Shown: positions 33,660-42,393 of the stretch, one piece after another
How positions within the stretch are numbered: the first letter of the stretch is position 1
Layout: the number at the start of each line of letters is the position of its first letter
Assembly (NCBI GenBank): GCA_963742925.1
Contig: CAVUNV010000009.1
Location: 1 to 64,000, forward strand
Reading direction: 5' to 3'
Length of the DNA stretch: 64,000 nt
Source: PALSA-612 sp963742925
Lineage (GTDB): Bacteria > Actinomycetota > Thermoleophilia > Gaiellales > Gaiellaceae
The notes under the pieces: generated by a model
Seen by the model: only the letters and a program-made list of their open reading frames with translations
Database searches by the model: none
What the model was told of the DNA's origin: nothing
Position numbers and translations under genes: made by a program

Positions 33660-34862
33660 CTAGCCGCCGCCGAGACGGCCGATGTCGTTCGAGAGGCCGA
33701 CGATGAACAGGAGCAGCACGAGCGTGATCCCGACGGCCGAGACGCGCTCGTAGATCTCGCGGGCGATCGCGCGGCCGCGGATCCCCTCGAGCAGCGAGAA
33801 GGCGATGTGGCCGCCGTCGAGCGGCAGCAGCGGCAGCAGGTTGAAGAGGGCGAGCGAGAGGCTGATGAAGGCGAGCACGGAGAGATACGAGGCCCACCCG
33901 TAGTGCACGGAGTCCTTCAGCCCGTTCGTGATCCCGACCCCACCCGAGAGCTGGTGGCGCTCCTTGGAGTGGAAGAGCCCGCCGAGCGCGCTCACGGTGT
34001 CGCGCGCGACGATGCCCGTCGTCTTGACGGACTGCCAGACCGCCGGACCGAAGCCGAGCGTCTCGCCCGCGAGCCCGAACCCGAGCCGGTAGCGGCCGTC
34101 GACGCCCTTTTGCGAGCGCTCGGGGCGGAGCGTGACCAGGCTCCCGTTCCGCACGACGGTGAGCGTCACCGGCCGGCCGTGCGAGGCCGAGATGTGGTCG
34201 GAGATCTGGCTCGCGGAGACGGGGAGGCCGTTGACCGCGAAGACCTCGTCGCCCTGCCTGAGGCCGGCCGCGTGAGCCTGGCTGTGCGGAAGGACGACGG
34301 CGACGTTCGAGGTGGCCTTCGCACCCGCGACCATGAAGACGATCGCGAAGAGAACCACGGCGAACACGAGGTTCGTGAACGGGCCCGCCGCGATCACGAA
34401 GACCCGCTTCCAGGTGGGCGCACGCCAGTACGCCTGAGCCGAGAGCGTGTCCTCGAGGTCCTGCACATGCTTCTCGACCGACGGCCCGCCCGCCTCCAGC
34501 GCGCGCTCGTGGAACTCGGCGAGCCTGACCTTCGCCTCCTCGTAGTCCTCGGCCGCGAGCGAGCGCTTCAGGCGCTCGGCCGGGCCGACCAGCTGGGGTG
34601 CGGCGTGCAGCGCCCGCGAGAAGACGAGGTCGACGTCCTTGGCGGCGGGGCGGTGCATCCCGGGGATCCGCACGTAGCCGCCGAGCGGAATCGCACCGAT
34701 GCCGTACTCGATCCCCTTCCGCTTCGTCTTCACGAGCGCCGGGGGGAAGCCGATGTAGAACTTCCTCGGGCGCATGCCGACCGAGAGCGAAGCGAAGAAA
34801 TGCCCCGCCTCGTGGATGAGCACGAGGAAGGCCAGACCCAAGATGGCGATGGTGATGCTCAT
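33660..34862 (-). CDS. rseP: RseP-type site-2 membrane metalloprotease
   Basis: The 400-residue intramembrane zinc protease cleaves membrane-bound regulators such as anti-sigma factors. HEAGH (residues 17-21) lies in the first helix and the third ligand motif in NLLPLLPLDGGHIAFSLLE. A PDZ domain (HAAGLRQGDEVFAVNGLPV) lies between helices. An unusual soluble insertion of about 70 residues (PAERLKRSLAAEDYEEAKVR) precedes it. ATG 34862 overlaps the dxr stop by ATGA. Confidence 0.9.
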   Translation of the reverse strand: MSITIAILGLAFLVLIHEAGHFFASLSVGMRPRKFYIGFPPALVKTKRKGIEYGIGAIPLGGYVRIPGMHRPAAKDVDLVFSRALHAAPQLVGPAERLKRSLAAEDYEEAKVRLAEFHERALEAGGPSVEKHVQDLEDTLSAQAYWRAPTWKRVFVIAAGPFTNLVFAVVLFAIVFMVAGAKATSNVAVVLPHSQAHAAGLRQGDEVFAVNGLPVSASQISDHISASHGRPVTLTVVRNGSLVTLRPERSQKGVDGRYRLGFGLAGETLGFGPAVWQSVKTTGIVARDTVSALGGLFHSKERHQLSGGVGITNGLKDSVHYGWASYLSVLAFISLSLALFNLLPLLPLDGGHIAFSLLEGIRGRAIAREIYERVSAVGITLVLLLFIVGLSNDIGRLGGG

Positions 34863-35920
34863 GCGGGCTGGAGGGCGGTCAGGGCGACGCGGCGGGCCTC
34901 CGCGTCGGCGGCGGTCAGGTCGTCGAGCCCGGCGGCCGGAGCTCCCGACACCGTGTCGAGCGTCCGCTCGACGGTCTCGGCGATCTCGAGGAAGCTGATC
35001 CGCCCGCCGAGGAAGGCGTCCACGGCAACCTCGTTCGCGGCGTTGAACGCGCACGGGAAGGTGCCCCCGCGCACGCCGGCCTCACGGGCGAGCGTGATCA
35101 TTGGGAACGTGTCGGCGTCCGGTGCGTGGAACTCGAGCGTCAGTCCCCCGGCCAGGTCGAGCGCAGGGACGGGTGTCGCGGCCCGCTCCGGATAGGTGAG
35201 TGCGTAGGAGATCGGTACCCGCATGTCCGGATAGCCGAGGTGCGCGAGGGCGGCGCCGTCGCGGAAGCGGACGATCGAGTGGACGATCGAGCTCGGGTGG
35301 ACGACGATCTCGATCCGCTCGTACGGCACACCGAAGAGGAAATGCGCCTCGATCAGCTCGAGTCCTTTGTTCGCGAGCGTGGCCGAGTCGATCGTGATCT
35401 TCGGGCCCATGCTCCAGGTCGGGTGGTCAAGTGCCTCCTCCGGGCTGACGTTGGCGAGCTCGTCGCGGCTGCGTCCCCGGAACGGCCCACCCGAGGCGGT
35501 CAGCACCAGTGATTCGATCGTTCCGGCCGATCGGTTCTCCAGGCACTGGTACAGAGCCGAGTGCTCGCTGTCGACCGGGAGCAGGCGCCCTCCACCCCGC
35601 TCCCAGGCGGTGAGGGCGAGCTCGCCGGCGGCGACCAGGCTCTCCTTGTTCGCGAGCGCGAGATCGGCGCCGCGCTCGAGCGTCCACAGCGTCGCCGGGA
35701 GGCCGGCGAAGCCGACGACCGCGTTCAGTACCACGTCCGGCTCGGCCCGCTCGAGCAGCTCGACGAGGTTCCCGCCGACCTGGGTCAGCGGAGCGAGGCC
35801 GTCGATCGGCTGCGACCCGGAGGCCGCGGCCACGAGCTCGAGCTCGGGATGGGCGTCGATGATCTCGATCGCCTGCCGGCCGATCGAGCCGGTGGCGCCC
35901 AGCAGCGCGATTCGTCTCAT
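34859..35920 (-). CDS. dxr: 1-deoxy-D-xylulose 5-phosphate reductoisomerase
   Basis: The 353-residue NADPH enzyme makes MEP from DXP. Seen: the Rossmann motif LLGATGSIGRQAIEIID, the metal/substrate motifs PVDSEHSALYQCL and VLTASGGPFRGRS, and HPTWSMGPKITIDSATLANK. ATG 35920 starts the family N-terminus (MRRIALLGATGSIG); the frame is open into the next gene upstream. It is somewhat short, with a reduced C-terminal helical domain. Upstream of rseP and downstream of cdsA, the usual order. Confidence 0.95.
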   Translation of the reverse strand: MRRIALLGATGSIGRQAIEIIDAHPELELVAAASGSQPIDGLAPLTQVGGNLVELLERAEPDVVLNAVVGFAGLPATLWTLERGADLALANKESLVAAGELALTAWERGGGRLLPVDSEHSALYQCLENRSAGTIESLVLTASGGPFRGRSRDELANVSPEEALDHPTWSMGPKITIDSATLANKGLELIEAHFLFGVPYERIEIVVHPSSIVHSIVRFRDGAALAHLGYPDMRVPISYALTYPERAATPVPALDLAGGLTLEFHAPDADTFPMITLAREAGVRGGTFPCAFNAANEVAVDAFLGGRISFLEIAETVERTLDTVSGAPAAGLDDLTAADAEARRVALTALQPA

Positions 35921-35970
35921 CTCGAATCCAGTGTAATGCGGGCGACGGCTCAGTTGGTTCAGGCGAGGTT

Positions 35971-36834
35971 CTAGGTCGTGTAGGCGAGGATCGTGTAGAA
36001 GGCGGCGACTGACGCGAACAGGATCGAGTCCAGCCTGTCGAGCATGCCGCCGTGGCCGCCGAGCAGGTTGCCCGTGTCCTTCACGTCCATGTCGCGCTTC
36101 AGCATCGACTCGAACAGGTCGCCGGCCGGGGCGGCGACGGCGATCACGAGGCCGAGCAAGAGTGCCTGGCCGATCGACAGATACGTGTTCCGGTCGGGGT
36201 AGAGCGCGACGAAGGTCGCGAAGACGCAGGCCACGGTGCCGACGGCGAACCCTTCGAGCGTCTTTGCCGGGGACAACGCCGGCGCCAGCTTGTGGCGTCC
36301 GAGTGTCCGGCCGCCGAGGTACGCGAACGTGTCGTCGGCGAAGACGGCGATCAGCACCGTCAGCGCCACCAGCTGCCCGTGCTCGGGGATGGCGCGCAGG
36401 AGCAGGACGAAGCCGAGTCCGAAGCCGATCCAGGCCGGGCCGAGCAGCGTCGTAGCGACGCTCACCGTCGCCGATCCGCTCGTCCCCGCGAGGCCTTTGA
36501 GCAGAAAGGCGAGCCCGAGCGACCCGAGCAGCGCGCCGAGCGCCCACTCCGTCGTCGAGACCTGGATCGCGAACAGCACGCCGACCAGGCCGGCGTGGCC
36601 CGCGATCGCGATCGGCCGCAGCGGGCGAGTCATCCAGTAGAACTCGTGCAAGGCGATCACGCCGGCCGCGAGCACGAGCCCGAACAGGTACCAGTGGCCC
36701 AGCCAGACCATCCCGAGCACGAGCGGTAGCCCGATCGCAGCGATCAGCAGGCGCGACCCGAGGTTGCTCATCGCTCCCGGGCTGCGCGGGTAGGCGCGCG
36801 CGCCGGGCCGCGCGGGCTGGGGCTCGCTCGTCAC
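35971..36834 (-). CDS. cdsA: Phosphatidate cytidylyltransferase
   Basis: The 287-residue polytopic membrane enzyme makes CDP-diacylglycerol from phosphatidate and CTP. The C-terminal signature is present (LFESMLKRDMDVKDTGNLLG, then GHGGMLDRLDS), with LLGGHGG where many homologues have LPGHGG. About eight hydrophobic helices are visible. The start overlaps the uppS stop (ATGA). Its product feeds pgsA elsewhere in the window. Confidence 0.93.
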   Translation of the reverse strand: MTSEPQPARPGARAYPRSPGAMSNLGSRLLIAAIGLPLVLGMVWLGHWYLFGLVLAAGVIALHEFYWMTRPLRPIAIAGHAGLVGVLFAIQVSTTEWALGALLGSLGLAFLLKGLAGTSGSATVSVATTLLGPAWIGFGLGFVLLLRAIPEHGQLVALTVLIAVFADDTFAYLGGRTLGRHKLAPALSPAKTLEGFAVGTVACVFATFVALYPDRNTYLSIGQALLLGLVIAVAAPAGDLFESMLKRDMDVKDTGNLLGGHGGMLDRLDSILFASVAAFYTILAYTT

Positions 36835-37580
36835 CGGCCGCCGAAGCGCCGGCGCCGGCTCGCGTACTCGGCGAGCGCGTGCTGGAGCTCGCGCGGCCCG
36901 AAGTCGGGCCAGAGCGTCTCGACGAAGACGAGCTCCGAGTAGGCAATCTGCCAGAGGAGGAAGTTCGAGACCCGCAGCTCGCCCGACGTGCGGATCAACA
37001 GGTCGGGGTCGGGCAGCTCGGGGGCGTGCAGATTGGCGGCGAACGTGTTCTCGTCGATCTCGCGCGGGTCGATGCCCGACTCGGCGAGCCGCCGTGCCGC
37101 CTCGACGATCTCCGCACGGCCGCCGTAGTCGAAGGCGATCCAGAGATTCAGGCTGTCGTTCTCGGCCGTCTGGCGCTCGAGGCCGGCGATCTTCCGCTTC
37201 AGCGTGTCGGGGGCCCGGTCGCGCCGGCCCAGGAAGCGCACGCGCACACCCTGGCGGACGAGATCGGGAAACTCGCGATCGATCGTCTCGGAGAAGATCT
37301 CCATCAGCTGGTCGACCTCCTCGCGCGGCCGCGACCAGTTCTCGGTGGAGAAGGCGAACAGGGTCAGGGAGTCGATCCCGAGATCGATCGCCGCCTCGAC
37401 CACCTTGCGGACGGCCCGCGTGCCGGCGCTGTGCCCGGCTGCGACCGGCAACCCGCGCTTGCGGGCCCAGCGGCCGCTTCCGTCCATGACGATCGCGACC
37501 GACCGGGCGACGTCCGGCAGCTCGCGCTCCGGAAGCGGGCGGAGGCCGCGGAGCGAACGGATTCGGGTCAGGAAGCTCAA
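36831..37580 (-). CDS. uppS: Isoprenyl (undecaprenyl) diphosphate synthase
   Basis: The 249-residue cis-prenyltransferase makes the long-chain lipid carrier for wall synthesis. Motifs: VAIVMDGSGRWARKRGLP, GHSAGTRAVRKVVEAA, TLFAFSTENWSRP and DLLIRTSGELRVSNFLLWQ. In the first motif the usual DGNGRWA is DGSGRWA (Ser35); the Asn is otherwise almost invariant. It starts at TTG 37580 and is coupled to cdsA. An intercistronic hairpin separates it from frr. Confidence 0.93.
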   Translation of the reverse strand: MSFLTRIRSLRGLRPLPERELPDVARSVAIVMDGSGRWARKRGLPVAAGHSAGTRAVRKVVEAAIDLGIDSLTLFAFSTENWSRPREEVDQLMEIFSETIDREFPDLVRQGVRVRFLGRRDRAPDTLKRKIAGLERQTAENDSLNLWIAFDYGGRAEIVEAARRLAESGIDPREIDENTFAANLHAPELPDPDLLIRTSGELRVSNFLLWQIAYSELVFVETLWPDFGPRELQHALAEYASRRRRFGGR

Positions 37581-37589
37581 GCGTTGCCA

Positions 37590-37614
37590 GTCTGAACCCG
37601 GGCCGGGCTCAGAC
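37590..37614 (-). promoter_or_regulatory. Intercistronic hairpin between frr and uppS
   Basis: GTCTGA-G-CCCGG and CCGGG-T-TCAGAC on the minus strand form a stem of about 12 pairs (one G-T) including the frr stop codon and ending about 10 nt before the uppS TTG. It could set the ratio of frr to uppS expression or act as a processing site. Confidence 0.45.
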
Positions 37615-38181
37615 CTCCATGATCTCCGCTTCTTTGCGCTTCAGCAGGTCGTCGATCTTGTGCACGTGGTCGTCGGTGAGCTTCTGGACGGACGCCTCGG
37701 CGCGCCGCTCCTCGTCGTCTCCGACCTCGCCGTTCCGGACGAGCTCCTCGAGGTGCCGCATGACGTCGCGGCGGACGTTGCGCACCGCCACCCGGCCCTC
37801 CTCCGCATAGTGGCGCGTCACCTTGACGAGCTCCTTGCGCCGCTCCTCGGTCAGCTGCGGGATCGGGAGGCGGATCAGCTTGCCGTCGTTCGAGGGCTGC
37901 AGGCCGAGGTCGGACTCCATGATCGCCTTCTCGATCCCCTTGATCTGCGTGGGATCGAAGGGCTGGACGGTCAGCATGCGCGGTTCCGGCACGTTGATCG
38001 TCGCCATCTGCTTGAGCGGCGTCTGGGTGCCGTAGTACTCGACCGAGATCCGGTCGAGGAGCGCCGCGGAGGCGCGCCCGGTCCGGATCGAGTTGAAGTG
38101 CTCGTGAGTGGACTCGACGGACTTGTCCATCCGGCGGGTCGCGTCTGCGAGGAAATCGTCGATGGTCGCCATGTCTGGCAC
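37609..38181 (-). CDS. frr: Ribosome recycling factor
   Basis: The 190-residue RRF splits post-termination ribosomes with EF-G. The typical helices and signature are present (STHEHFNSIRTGRASAALLD, YYGTQTPLKQMATINVPEPR, RNVRRDVMRHLEEL). GTG 38181 follows GGAGG by 8 nt; ATG 38172 is an alternative start three codons later. It follows pyrH by 4 nt, in the standard order rpsB-tsf-pyrH-frr. Confidence 0.95.
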   Translation of the reverse strand: MPDMATIDDFLADATRRMDKSVESTHEHFNSIRTGRASAALLDRISVEYYGTQTPLKQMATINVPEPRMLTVQPFDPTQIKGIEKAIMESDLGLQPSNDGKLIRLPIPQLTEERRKELVKVTRHYAEEGRVAVRNVRRDVMRHLEELVRNGEVGDDEERRAEASVQKLTDDHVHKIDDLLKRKEAEIMEV

Positions 38182-38185
38182 CTGC

Positions 38186-38932
38186 TTAACCTCCGGGCGT
38201 CGAGATGATCGTGCCGACCCGCTCGCCCGACACGATGCGACGGATGTTCCCGCCCGCCAGGCCGAAGACGTAGATCGGCAGCTTGTTGTCCATGCACAGC
38301 GAGAGCGCGGTCGTGTCCATCACCTTGAGACCGCGCTCGATTGCCTCCAGATGGGTCAGGCTGGGGAGGAACTTCGCCGTCCTGTCGAGCCGGGGATCGC
38401 CGTCGTAGACGCCCTCGACCTCGTTCTTCGCCATCAGGATCGCCTCCGCCCCGATCTCGAGCGCCCGCAGCGCGGCGGCGGTATCGGTCGTGAAGAACGG
38501 GTTGCCGGTGCCGGCGGCGAAGATGACGATACGACCCTTCTCGAGGTGGCGGACGGCGCGACGGCGGATGTACGGCTCGGCGACCTCGGCGACAGCGATC
38601 GCCGAGAGGACACGCGTCTGGGTGTCCCGCCGCTCGAGCGCGTCCTGGACCGTCAACGCGTTGAGAACGCTCCCGAGCATCCCGGCATAGTCGGCGGTGG
38701 AGCGATCCATGCCCGCCGCGGCCCGGTCCATGCCCCGGATGATGTTGCCGCCGCCGACCACGATCGCGAGCTCGATCCCGAGGGCGTGGACGCCGGCGAT
38801 CTCGTCGGAGAGCGACTCGATCCGCTCCTGGTCGATGCCGAAGTCGCGCTCGCCTGAGAGCGCCTCCCCGGAGAGCTTCAGCAGGACGCGCTCGAAGCTC
38901 GGAGCCGGATCCGGCGTGGGCTGGACGCTCAC
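38186..38932 (-). CDS. pyrH: Uridylate kinase
   Basis: The 248-residue amino-acid-kinase-fold UMP kinase has the phosphate-binding KLSGEALSG, VVGGGNIIRG, the UMP site DYAGMLGSVLNALTVQDALE and the GTGNPFFTTDTAAALRA loop. GTG 38932 (VSVQPTPDPAPSFERVLLKL) is chosen since the longer frame runs into tsf. It follows tsf by 4 nt. Confidence 0.95.
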   Translation of the reverse strand: MSVQPTPDPAPSFERVLLKLSGEALSGERDFGIDQERIESLSDEIAGVHALGIELAIVVGGGNIIRGMDRAAAGMDRSTADYAGMLGSVLNALTVQDALERRDTQTRVLSAIAVAEVAEPYIRRRAVRHLEKGRIVIFAAGTGNPFFTTDTAAALRALEIGAEAILMAKNEVEGVYDGDPRLDRTAKFLPSLTHLEAIERGLKVMDTTALSLCMDNKLPIYVFGLAGGNIRRIVSGERVGTIISTPGG

Positions 38933-38936
38933 GCGC

Positions 38937-39740
38937 TTACTCTGCCACGGCGAGGCGCTTGAACTCGACCACCTCGAGCTTCGACTCGCCGAGCACCTCG
39001 CCCACGCGCCGGTTCGGGTCGTGGATCCACGGCTGCTCCTCGAGCACGATCTCCTGGAGCCACTTCCTGATCCGGCCCTCGACGATCTTCTCGCGCACCT
39101 CGGCGGGCTTCTCCTGGACGTCCGGCTGCTTGGACAGGATCTCGCGCTCGGCGTCGATCTCGGCCTCGGGCACGTCCGCGCGGCGCACGAAGAGCGGTCG
39201 CGAGGCGGCGATGTGCATCGCGAGCCGGTAGACCTGGCCGTCGTCACCCTCGGGGCCGCGTGCGTGGACGAGGACGCCCAGCTTGTTGGCCGGGGGGTGG
39301 ACGTAGGCGCTGAGCACGTCGCCGTCCGAGCCCTCGTAGCGCACGGTGTCGCGGACGACGATGTTCTCCCCGAGCTTCGCGACGAGCTCGGCCCGCTCTG
39401 TCTCGAGCTTCGCCGCCGCCTCGGGCCCGTCCTTCTCGACGGCGTCGAGGACCCGCTGCACGAAGACCGTGAACGCCTCGTTGTTCGAGACGGGCTCGGT
39501 CTCGCAGCCGACGGCGACCATCGCGCCGATGTTCTCGGCCGAGAGGTCGAAGGCGACCTTGCCCTCGGTCGTCTCGCGGCCGGCCTTCTTCGCCGCCTGC
39601 GCGAGGCCCTTCTCGCGGATCACCTTGACGGCTGCATCGAGGTCTCCCTCGCTCTCCACGAGCGCCTGCTTGCAGTCCATCATCCCCGCGCCGGTGCGCT
39701 CGCGAAGCTCCTTGACGAGGGTCGCCGGGATCGCGGTCAC
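38937..39740 (-). CDS. tsf: Translation elongation factor Ts
   Basis: The 267-residue guanine-nucleotide exchange factor for EF-Tu has the N-terminal LVKELRERTGAGMMDCKQAL and the core TDF region (GCETEPVSNNEAF). Length and order are normal. It begins within the last codons of rpsB (ATGA overlap) and leads into pyrH. Confidence 0.96.
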   Translation of the reverse strand: MTAIPATLVKELRERTGAGMMDCKQALVESEGDLDAAVKVIREKGLAQAAKKAGRETTEGKVAFDLSAENIGAMVAVGCETEPVSNNEAFTVFVQRVLDAVEKDGPEAAAKLETERAELVAKLGENIVVRDTVRYEGSDGDVLSAYVHPPANKLGVLVHARGPEGDDGQVYRLAMHIAASRPLFVRRADVPEAEIDAEREILSKQPDVQEKPAEVREKIVEGRIRKWLQEIVLEEQPWIHDPNRRVGEVLGESKLEVVEFKRLAVAE

Positions 39741-40633
39741 GTGGTCACCTCTTCCGCCTCAGGCTCTACTTGCGGCTCGGGCTCCGCTTCTGCCTGAGGC
39801 TCGGAGGCCGGGGCTGCGGCGGCCTCCGGCTCTGCTTGCGGCTGGGCGGCCGGCTGGGCCGGAGCCTCGGCATCGGCCTGCGAGTCGGCGGCCGGCTCTG
39901 CTTGCGGCTCGGCGGCCGGCTGGGCGGGAGCCTGGAGCTCCTCGACCGTCACCTTCTGCTTTCCGGCCGCGATGCCGTCGGCGATGACGCGCGTGATCAG
40001 CGAGCACGAGCGGATCGCGTCGTCGTTTCCGGGCACGATGTACGTGGCCTCGTCCGGATCGCAGTTCGTGTCGACGAGCCCGACGACCGGAACGCCCAGC
40101 CGCTGAGCTTCGCGGACTGCGAGCTGCTCCTTGCGCAGGTCGACGATGAAGACGGCGTCCGGCTGCTTGCGCATGTCGGCCACACCGCCGAGGTTCGCGT
40201 TCAGCTTCTCGAGCTCGCCGCCCAGCGTGATCCGCTCCTTCGGGGGCAGCAGCTCGAGCTGGCCCTCGTCCTTCAGGCGCCGCAGCTCGTGGAGCCGCTC
40301 GATGCGCTCCGAGATCGTGCGCCAGTTCGTCAGCAGGCCGCCGAGCCAGCGGTGGTTGACGTACGGCATGCCGACGCGCTTCGCCTGCTCCTCGACGGAG
40401 TCCTGGGCCTGCTTCTTCGTGCCGACGAACAGCACGTTGCCGTTGCGCGAGGCGATGTTGCGGACGAAGTCGTGCGACTCCTCGAGCAGCTCGAGGGTCT
40501 TCTGGAGATCGATGATGTAGATGCCGCCGCGCTCGGCGAAGATGAATCGCTTCATCTTCGGGTTCCAGCGGCGGGTCTGGTGGCCGAAGTGAACTCCAGC
40601 CTCCAGCAGTTCCTTCATGGAGACGACGGACAC
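39737..40633 (-). CDS. rpsB: Ribosomal protein S2 with a long C-terminal tail
   Basis: The S2 core is complete (KELLEAGVHFGHQTRRWNPK, then PYVNHRWLGGLLTNW and DTNCDPDEATYIVPGND). After about residue 228 comes a tail of roughly 70 residues of Ala, Pro, Glu and Gln in repeating AEPQAE-like units, absent from classical S2. GTG 40633 follows AAAGGGG by 8 nt; ATG 40618 is an alternative start. A leader of about 120 nt separates it from the photolyase gene. Confidence 0.95.
   Translation of the reverse strand: MSVVSMKELLEAGVHFGHQTRRWNPKMKRFIFAERGGIYIIDLQKTLELLEESHDFVRNIASRNGNVLFVGTKKQAQDSVEEQAKRVGMPYVNHRWLGGLLTNWRTISERIERLHELRRLKDEGQLELLPPKERITLGGELEKLNANLGGVADMRKQPDAVFIVDLRKEQLAVREAQRLGVPVVGLVDTNCDPDEATYIVPGNDDAIRSCSLITRVIADGIAAGKQKVTVEELQAPAQPAAEPQAEPAADSQADAEAPAQPAAQPQAEPEAAAAPASEPQAEAEPEPQVEPEAEEVTT
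39826..39936. repeat. Direct repeat encoding the S2 tail
   Basis: A segment of about 45 bp starting CCGGCTCTGCTTGCGGCT occurs at 39826 and again at 39892, 66 bp (22 codons) apart with a few changes. The tail of rpsB has thus grown by in-frame duplication. Confidence 0.6.
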
Positions 40634-40756
40634 GGGTGCTACCCCTTTCGGTTTGGTTGCTACAAGCCGGCGGCGCCCGAGAGGAACCGGCTCACCGATC
40701 GGAGAACCGGCACCACCTCCCGCGCGTCTGCCGCCGGGTCGGGGTGACAGAAGCGG
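40634..40756 (-). promoter_or_regulatory. Leader region of rpsB-tsf-pyrH-frr
   Basis: This 123-base gap has no gene. On the minus strand a TACCCT -10-like hexamer lies near its upstream edge (about 40762-40757, at the end of the photolyase gene), and the rest would form an mRNA leader of roughly 110 nt with GC-rich stems before AAAGGGG and the S2 start. A ribosomal-protein leader is plausible but I cannot match it to a known class. Confidence 0.3.
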
Positions 40757-41512
40757 CTACAGGGTACCAGCGCTCCGGTACCGCTCCTTGGCCTCGACGG
40801 CCTCCGCGGACAGGTCGACCAGCGGCTCGGGATACACCGGAGTTCCCCATTCGGGCACCCAGCGGCGGCAGTAGACGCCCTCGGGATCGAAGCGTTCGCG
40901 CTGCCGTTCGGGATTGAAGATCCGGAACCACGGCTGCGCGTCGATGCCCGTGCCGGCGACCCACTGCCAGTTGCCCTCGTTCTGGGCGGGGTCGTAGTCG
41001 ACGAGCAGCTCGGCGAAGTGGCCCTCGCCGAGGCGCCAGTCGACATGGAGGTGCTTGACGAGGAAGCCGGCCGTGACCATGCGGGCGCGGTTGTGCATCC
41101 AGCCGGTGACGTGCAGCTCCCGCATCCCGGCGTCGACGAGCGGGAACCCGGTCTCCCCCACTCGCCAGCGCTCGAAGCGCTCGCCCGGCTCGTCCCAGCG
41201 CGGCTCGAGGCGGGGAGCGTCGAGGCCCTGTGCCTTCACGTGCTCGAACCAGTCGTGCCAGGCGAGCTCGTCGAGCCACTTCTCGCGGCCCCGGGACGGC
41301 GGCGCGGCCAGCGCCGCCGCGGCACAGTCGGCGATCGTCAGCTCGCCGGCCACGATCAGCGGTGACAGCCTCGAGGTTCCCTCCCGGCCGGGAAAGTCGC
41401 GCTCGTCGGCGTAGCGGGCGAGCTTCGTCTCGACGAACTCCTCCAGCGCCGGGTGGGAATCGCCCTCGGACGCCGGCTGCCAGCGCCTGCGGAACGCCGC
41501 GAACGTCTTCAC
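40757..41512 (-). CDS. Short photolyase/cryptochrome, FAD-binding domain only
   Basis: The 251-residue protein matches only the C-terminal FAD-binding helical domain of class I photolyases: RFERWRVGETGFPLVDAGMR, HVTGWMHNRARMVTAGFLV, DYDPAQNEGNWQWVAGTG and DAQPWFRIFNPERQRERFD. The N-terminal antenna domain (about 200 residues) is absent: translation begins MKTFAAFRRRW, close to the interdomain linker. The flavin and Trp residues for electron transfer appear intact. It overlaps rluD by ATGA, so the truncated form is stably in the operon and not a contig artefact. Repair activity is inferred. Confidence 0.8.
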   Translation of the reverse strand: MKTFAAFRRRWQPASEGDSHPALEEFVETKLARYADERDFPGREGTSRLSPLIVAGELTIADCAAAALAAPPSRGREKWLDELAWHDWFEHVKAQGLDAPRLEPRWDEPGERFERWRVGETGFPLVDAGMRELHVTGWMHNRARMVTAGFLVKHLHVDWRLGEGHFAELLVDYDPAQNEGNWQWVAGTGIDAQPWFRIFNPERQRERFDPEGVYCRRWVPEWGTPVYPEPLVDLSAEAVEAKERYRSAGTL

Positions 41513-42393
41513 GCGCGCGCGCGCACCAGGGCTGCCTCGAGGTCGGGCGGGAGCGGCGACTCGGTCTCCACCGATTCGCCGGTGACCGGATGCGTGAAGG
41601 CCAGCCTGGTCGCGTGCAGGAACTGCCGCTCGAGCTCGAGGTCGCGCACGCCGTAGACGCGGTCGCCCACGACCGGGAGGCCGATCGCCGCCAGGTGAAC
41701 GCGGATTTGGTGCGTTCGGCCGGTCTCCAGCCGCACGCGGAGCAGCGCGTGATCGCGCAGCAGCTCGACCACCTCGAAGTGCGTCACCGCCTCGCGCGGG
41801 GTGTCCGTGTCGAGCGAGTGCCGCGTCGGCTCCGATCGGTCGCGACCGATCGGAGCCTCGATCCTTCCGCTCCGCGAGCGCAGCCGGCCCCGGACGAGCG
41901 CGAGGTAGACGCGCTCGAGGCCCCGGCGGCGAACGAGCGACCGCAGGCCGCGGTAGGCCTCCTCGGTCCTGGCCACGACGATCAGCCCGGATGTGTCCCG
42001 ATCGAGCCGGTGCACGATCCCGGGTCGCTCCGGCTCGGCACCGCCGGCAGCCTGTCCGAGCAGGGCGTGCACGAGCGTTCCGGTCGAATGGCCGGGGCCC
42101 GGATGGACGACGACCCCGGCGGGCTTGTCCACGACCAGCAGGTGCTCGTCCTCGTACGCGATGCGAACGTCGAGCGCCTCCTTCACGAGCGGCGCCTTGA
42201 CCGGCGGCTCGAGCTCGACTGCCTGCCCTTCCTCCAGCTTGTACGACTTCGGGCGCGCCACGCCGTCGACCAGCACCTCGCGCGCCTCGAGGAGCCGCTC
42301 TGCCGCCGCCCGCGAGGCGACCTCGTCGAGGCCGGCCAGGAAGCGGTCGAGCCGCAGCCCAGCCGCCTCTGCCGGAACGCGAACCGTGATCAG
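41509..42393 (-). CDS. rluD: RluD-type 23S rRNA pseudouridine synthase
   Basis: The 294-residue protein has an S4-like domain (LRLDRFLAGLDEVASRAAAE) and the catalytic motif GIVHRLDRDTSGLIVVART with the essential aspartate, then GRTHQIRVHLAAIGLPVVGD. The N-terminus ITVRVPAEAAGLRLDRFL has no ATG, GTG or TTG near it; the codon at the right place is CTG 42393, overlapping the lspA stop as CTGA, the same geometry as the ATGA overlaps elsewhere. A CTG start is therefore proposed. Downstream it overlaps the photolyase gene. Confidence 0.88.
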   Translation of the reverse strand: MITVRVPAEAAGLRLDRFLAGLDEVASRAAAERLLEAREVLVDGVARPKSYKLEEGQAVELEPPVKAPLVKEALDVRIAYEDEHLLVVDKPAGVVVHPGPGHSTGTLVHALLGQAAGGAEPERPGIVHRLDRDTSGLIVVARTEEAYRGLRSLVRRRGLERVYLALVRGRLRSRSGRIEAPIGRDRSEPTRHSLDTDTPREAVTHFEVVELLRDHALLRVRLETGRTHQIRVHLAAIGLPVVGDRVYGVRDLELERQFLHATRLAFTHPVTGESVETESPLPPDLEAALVRARA

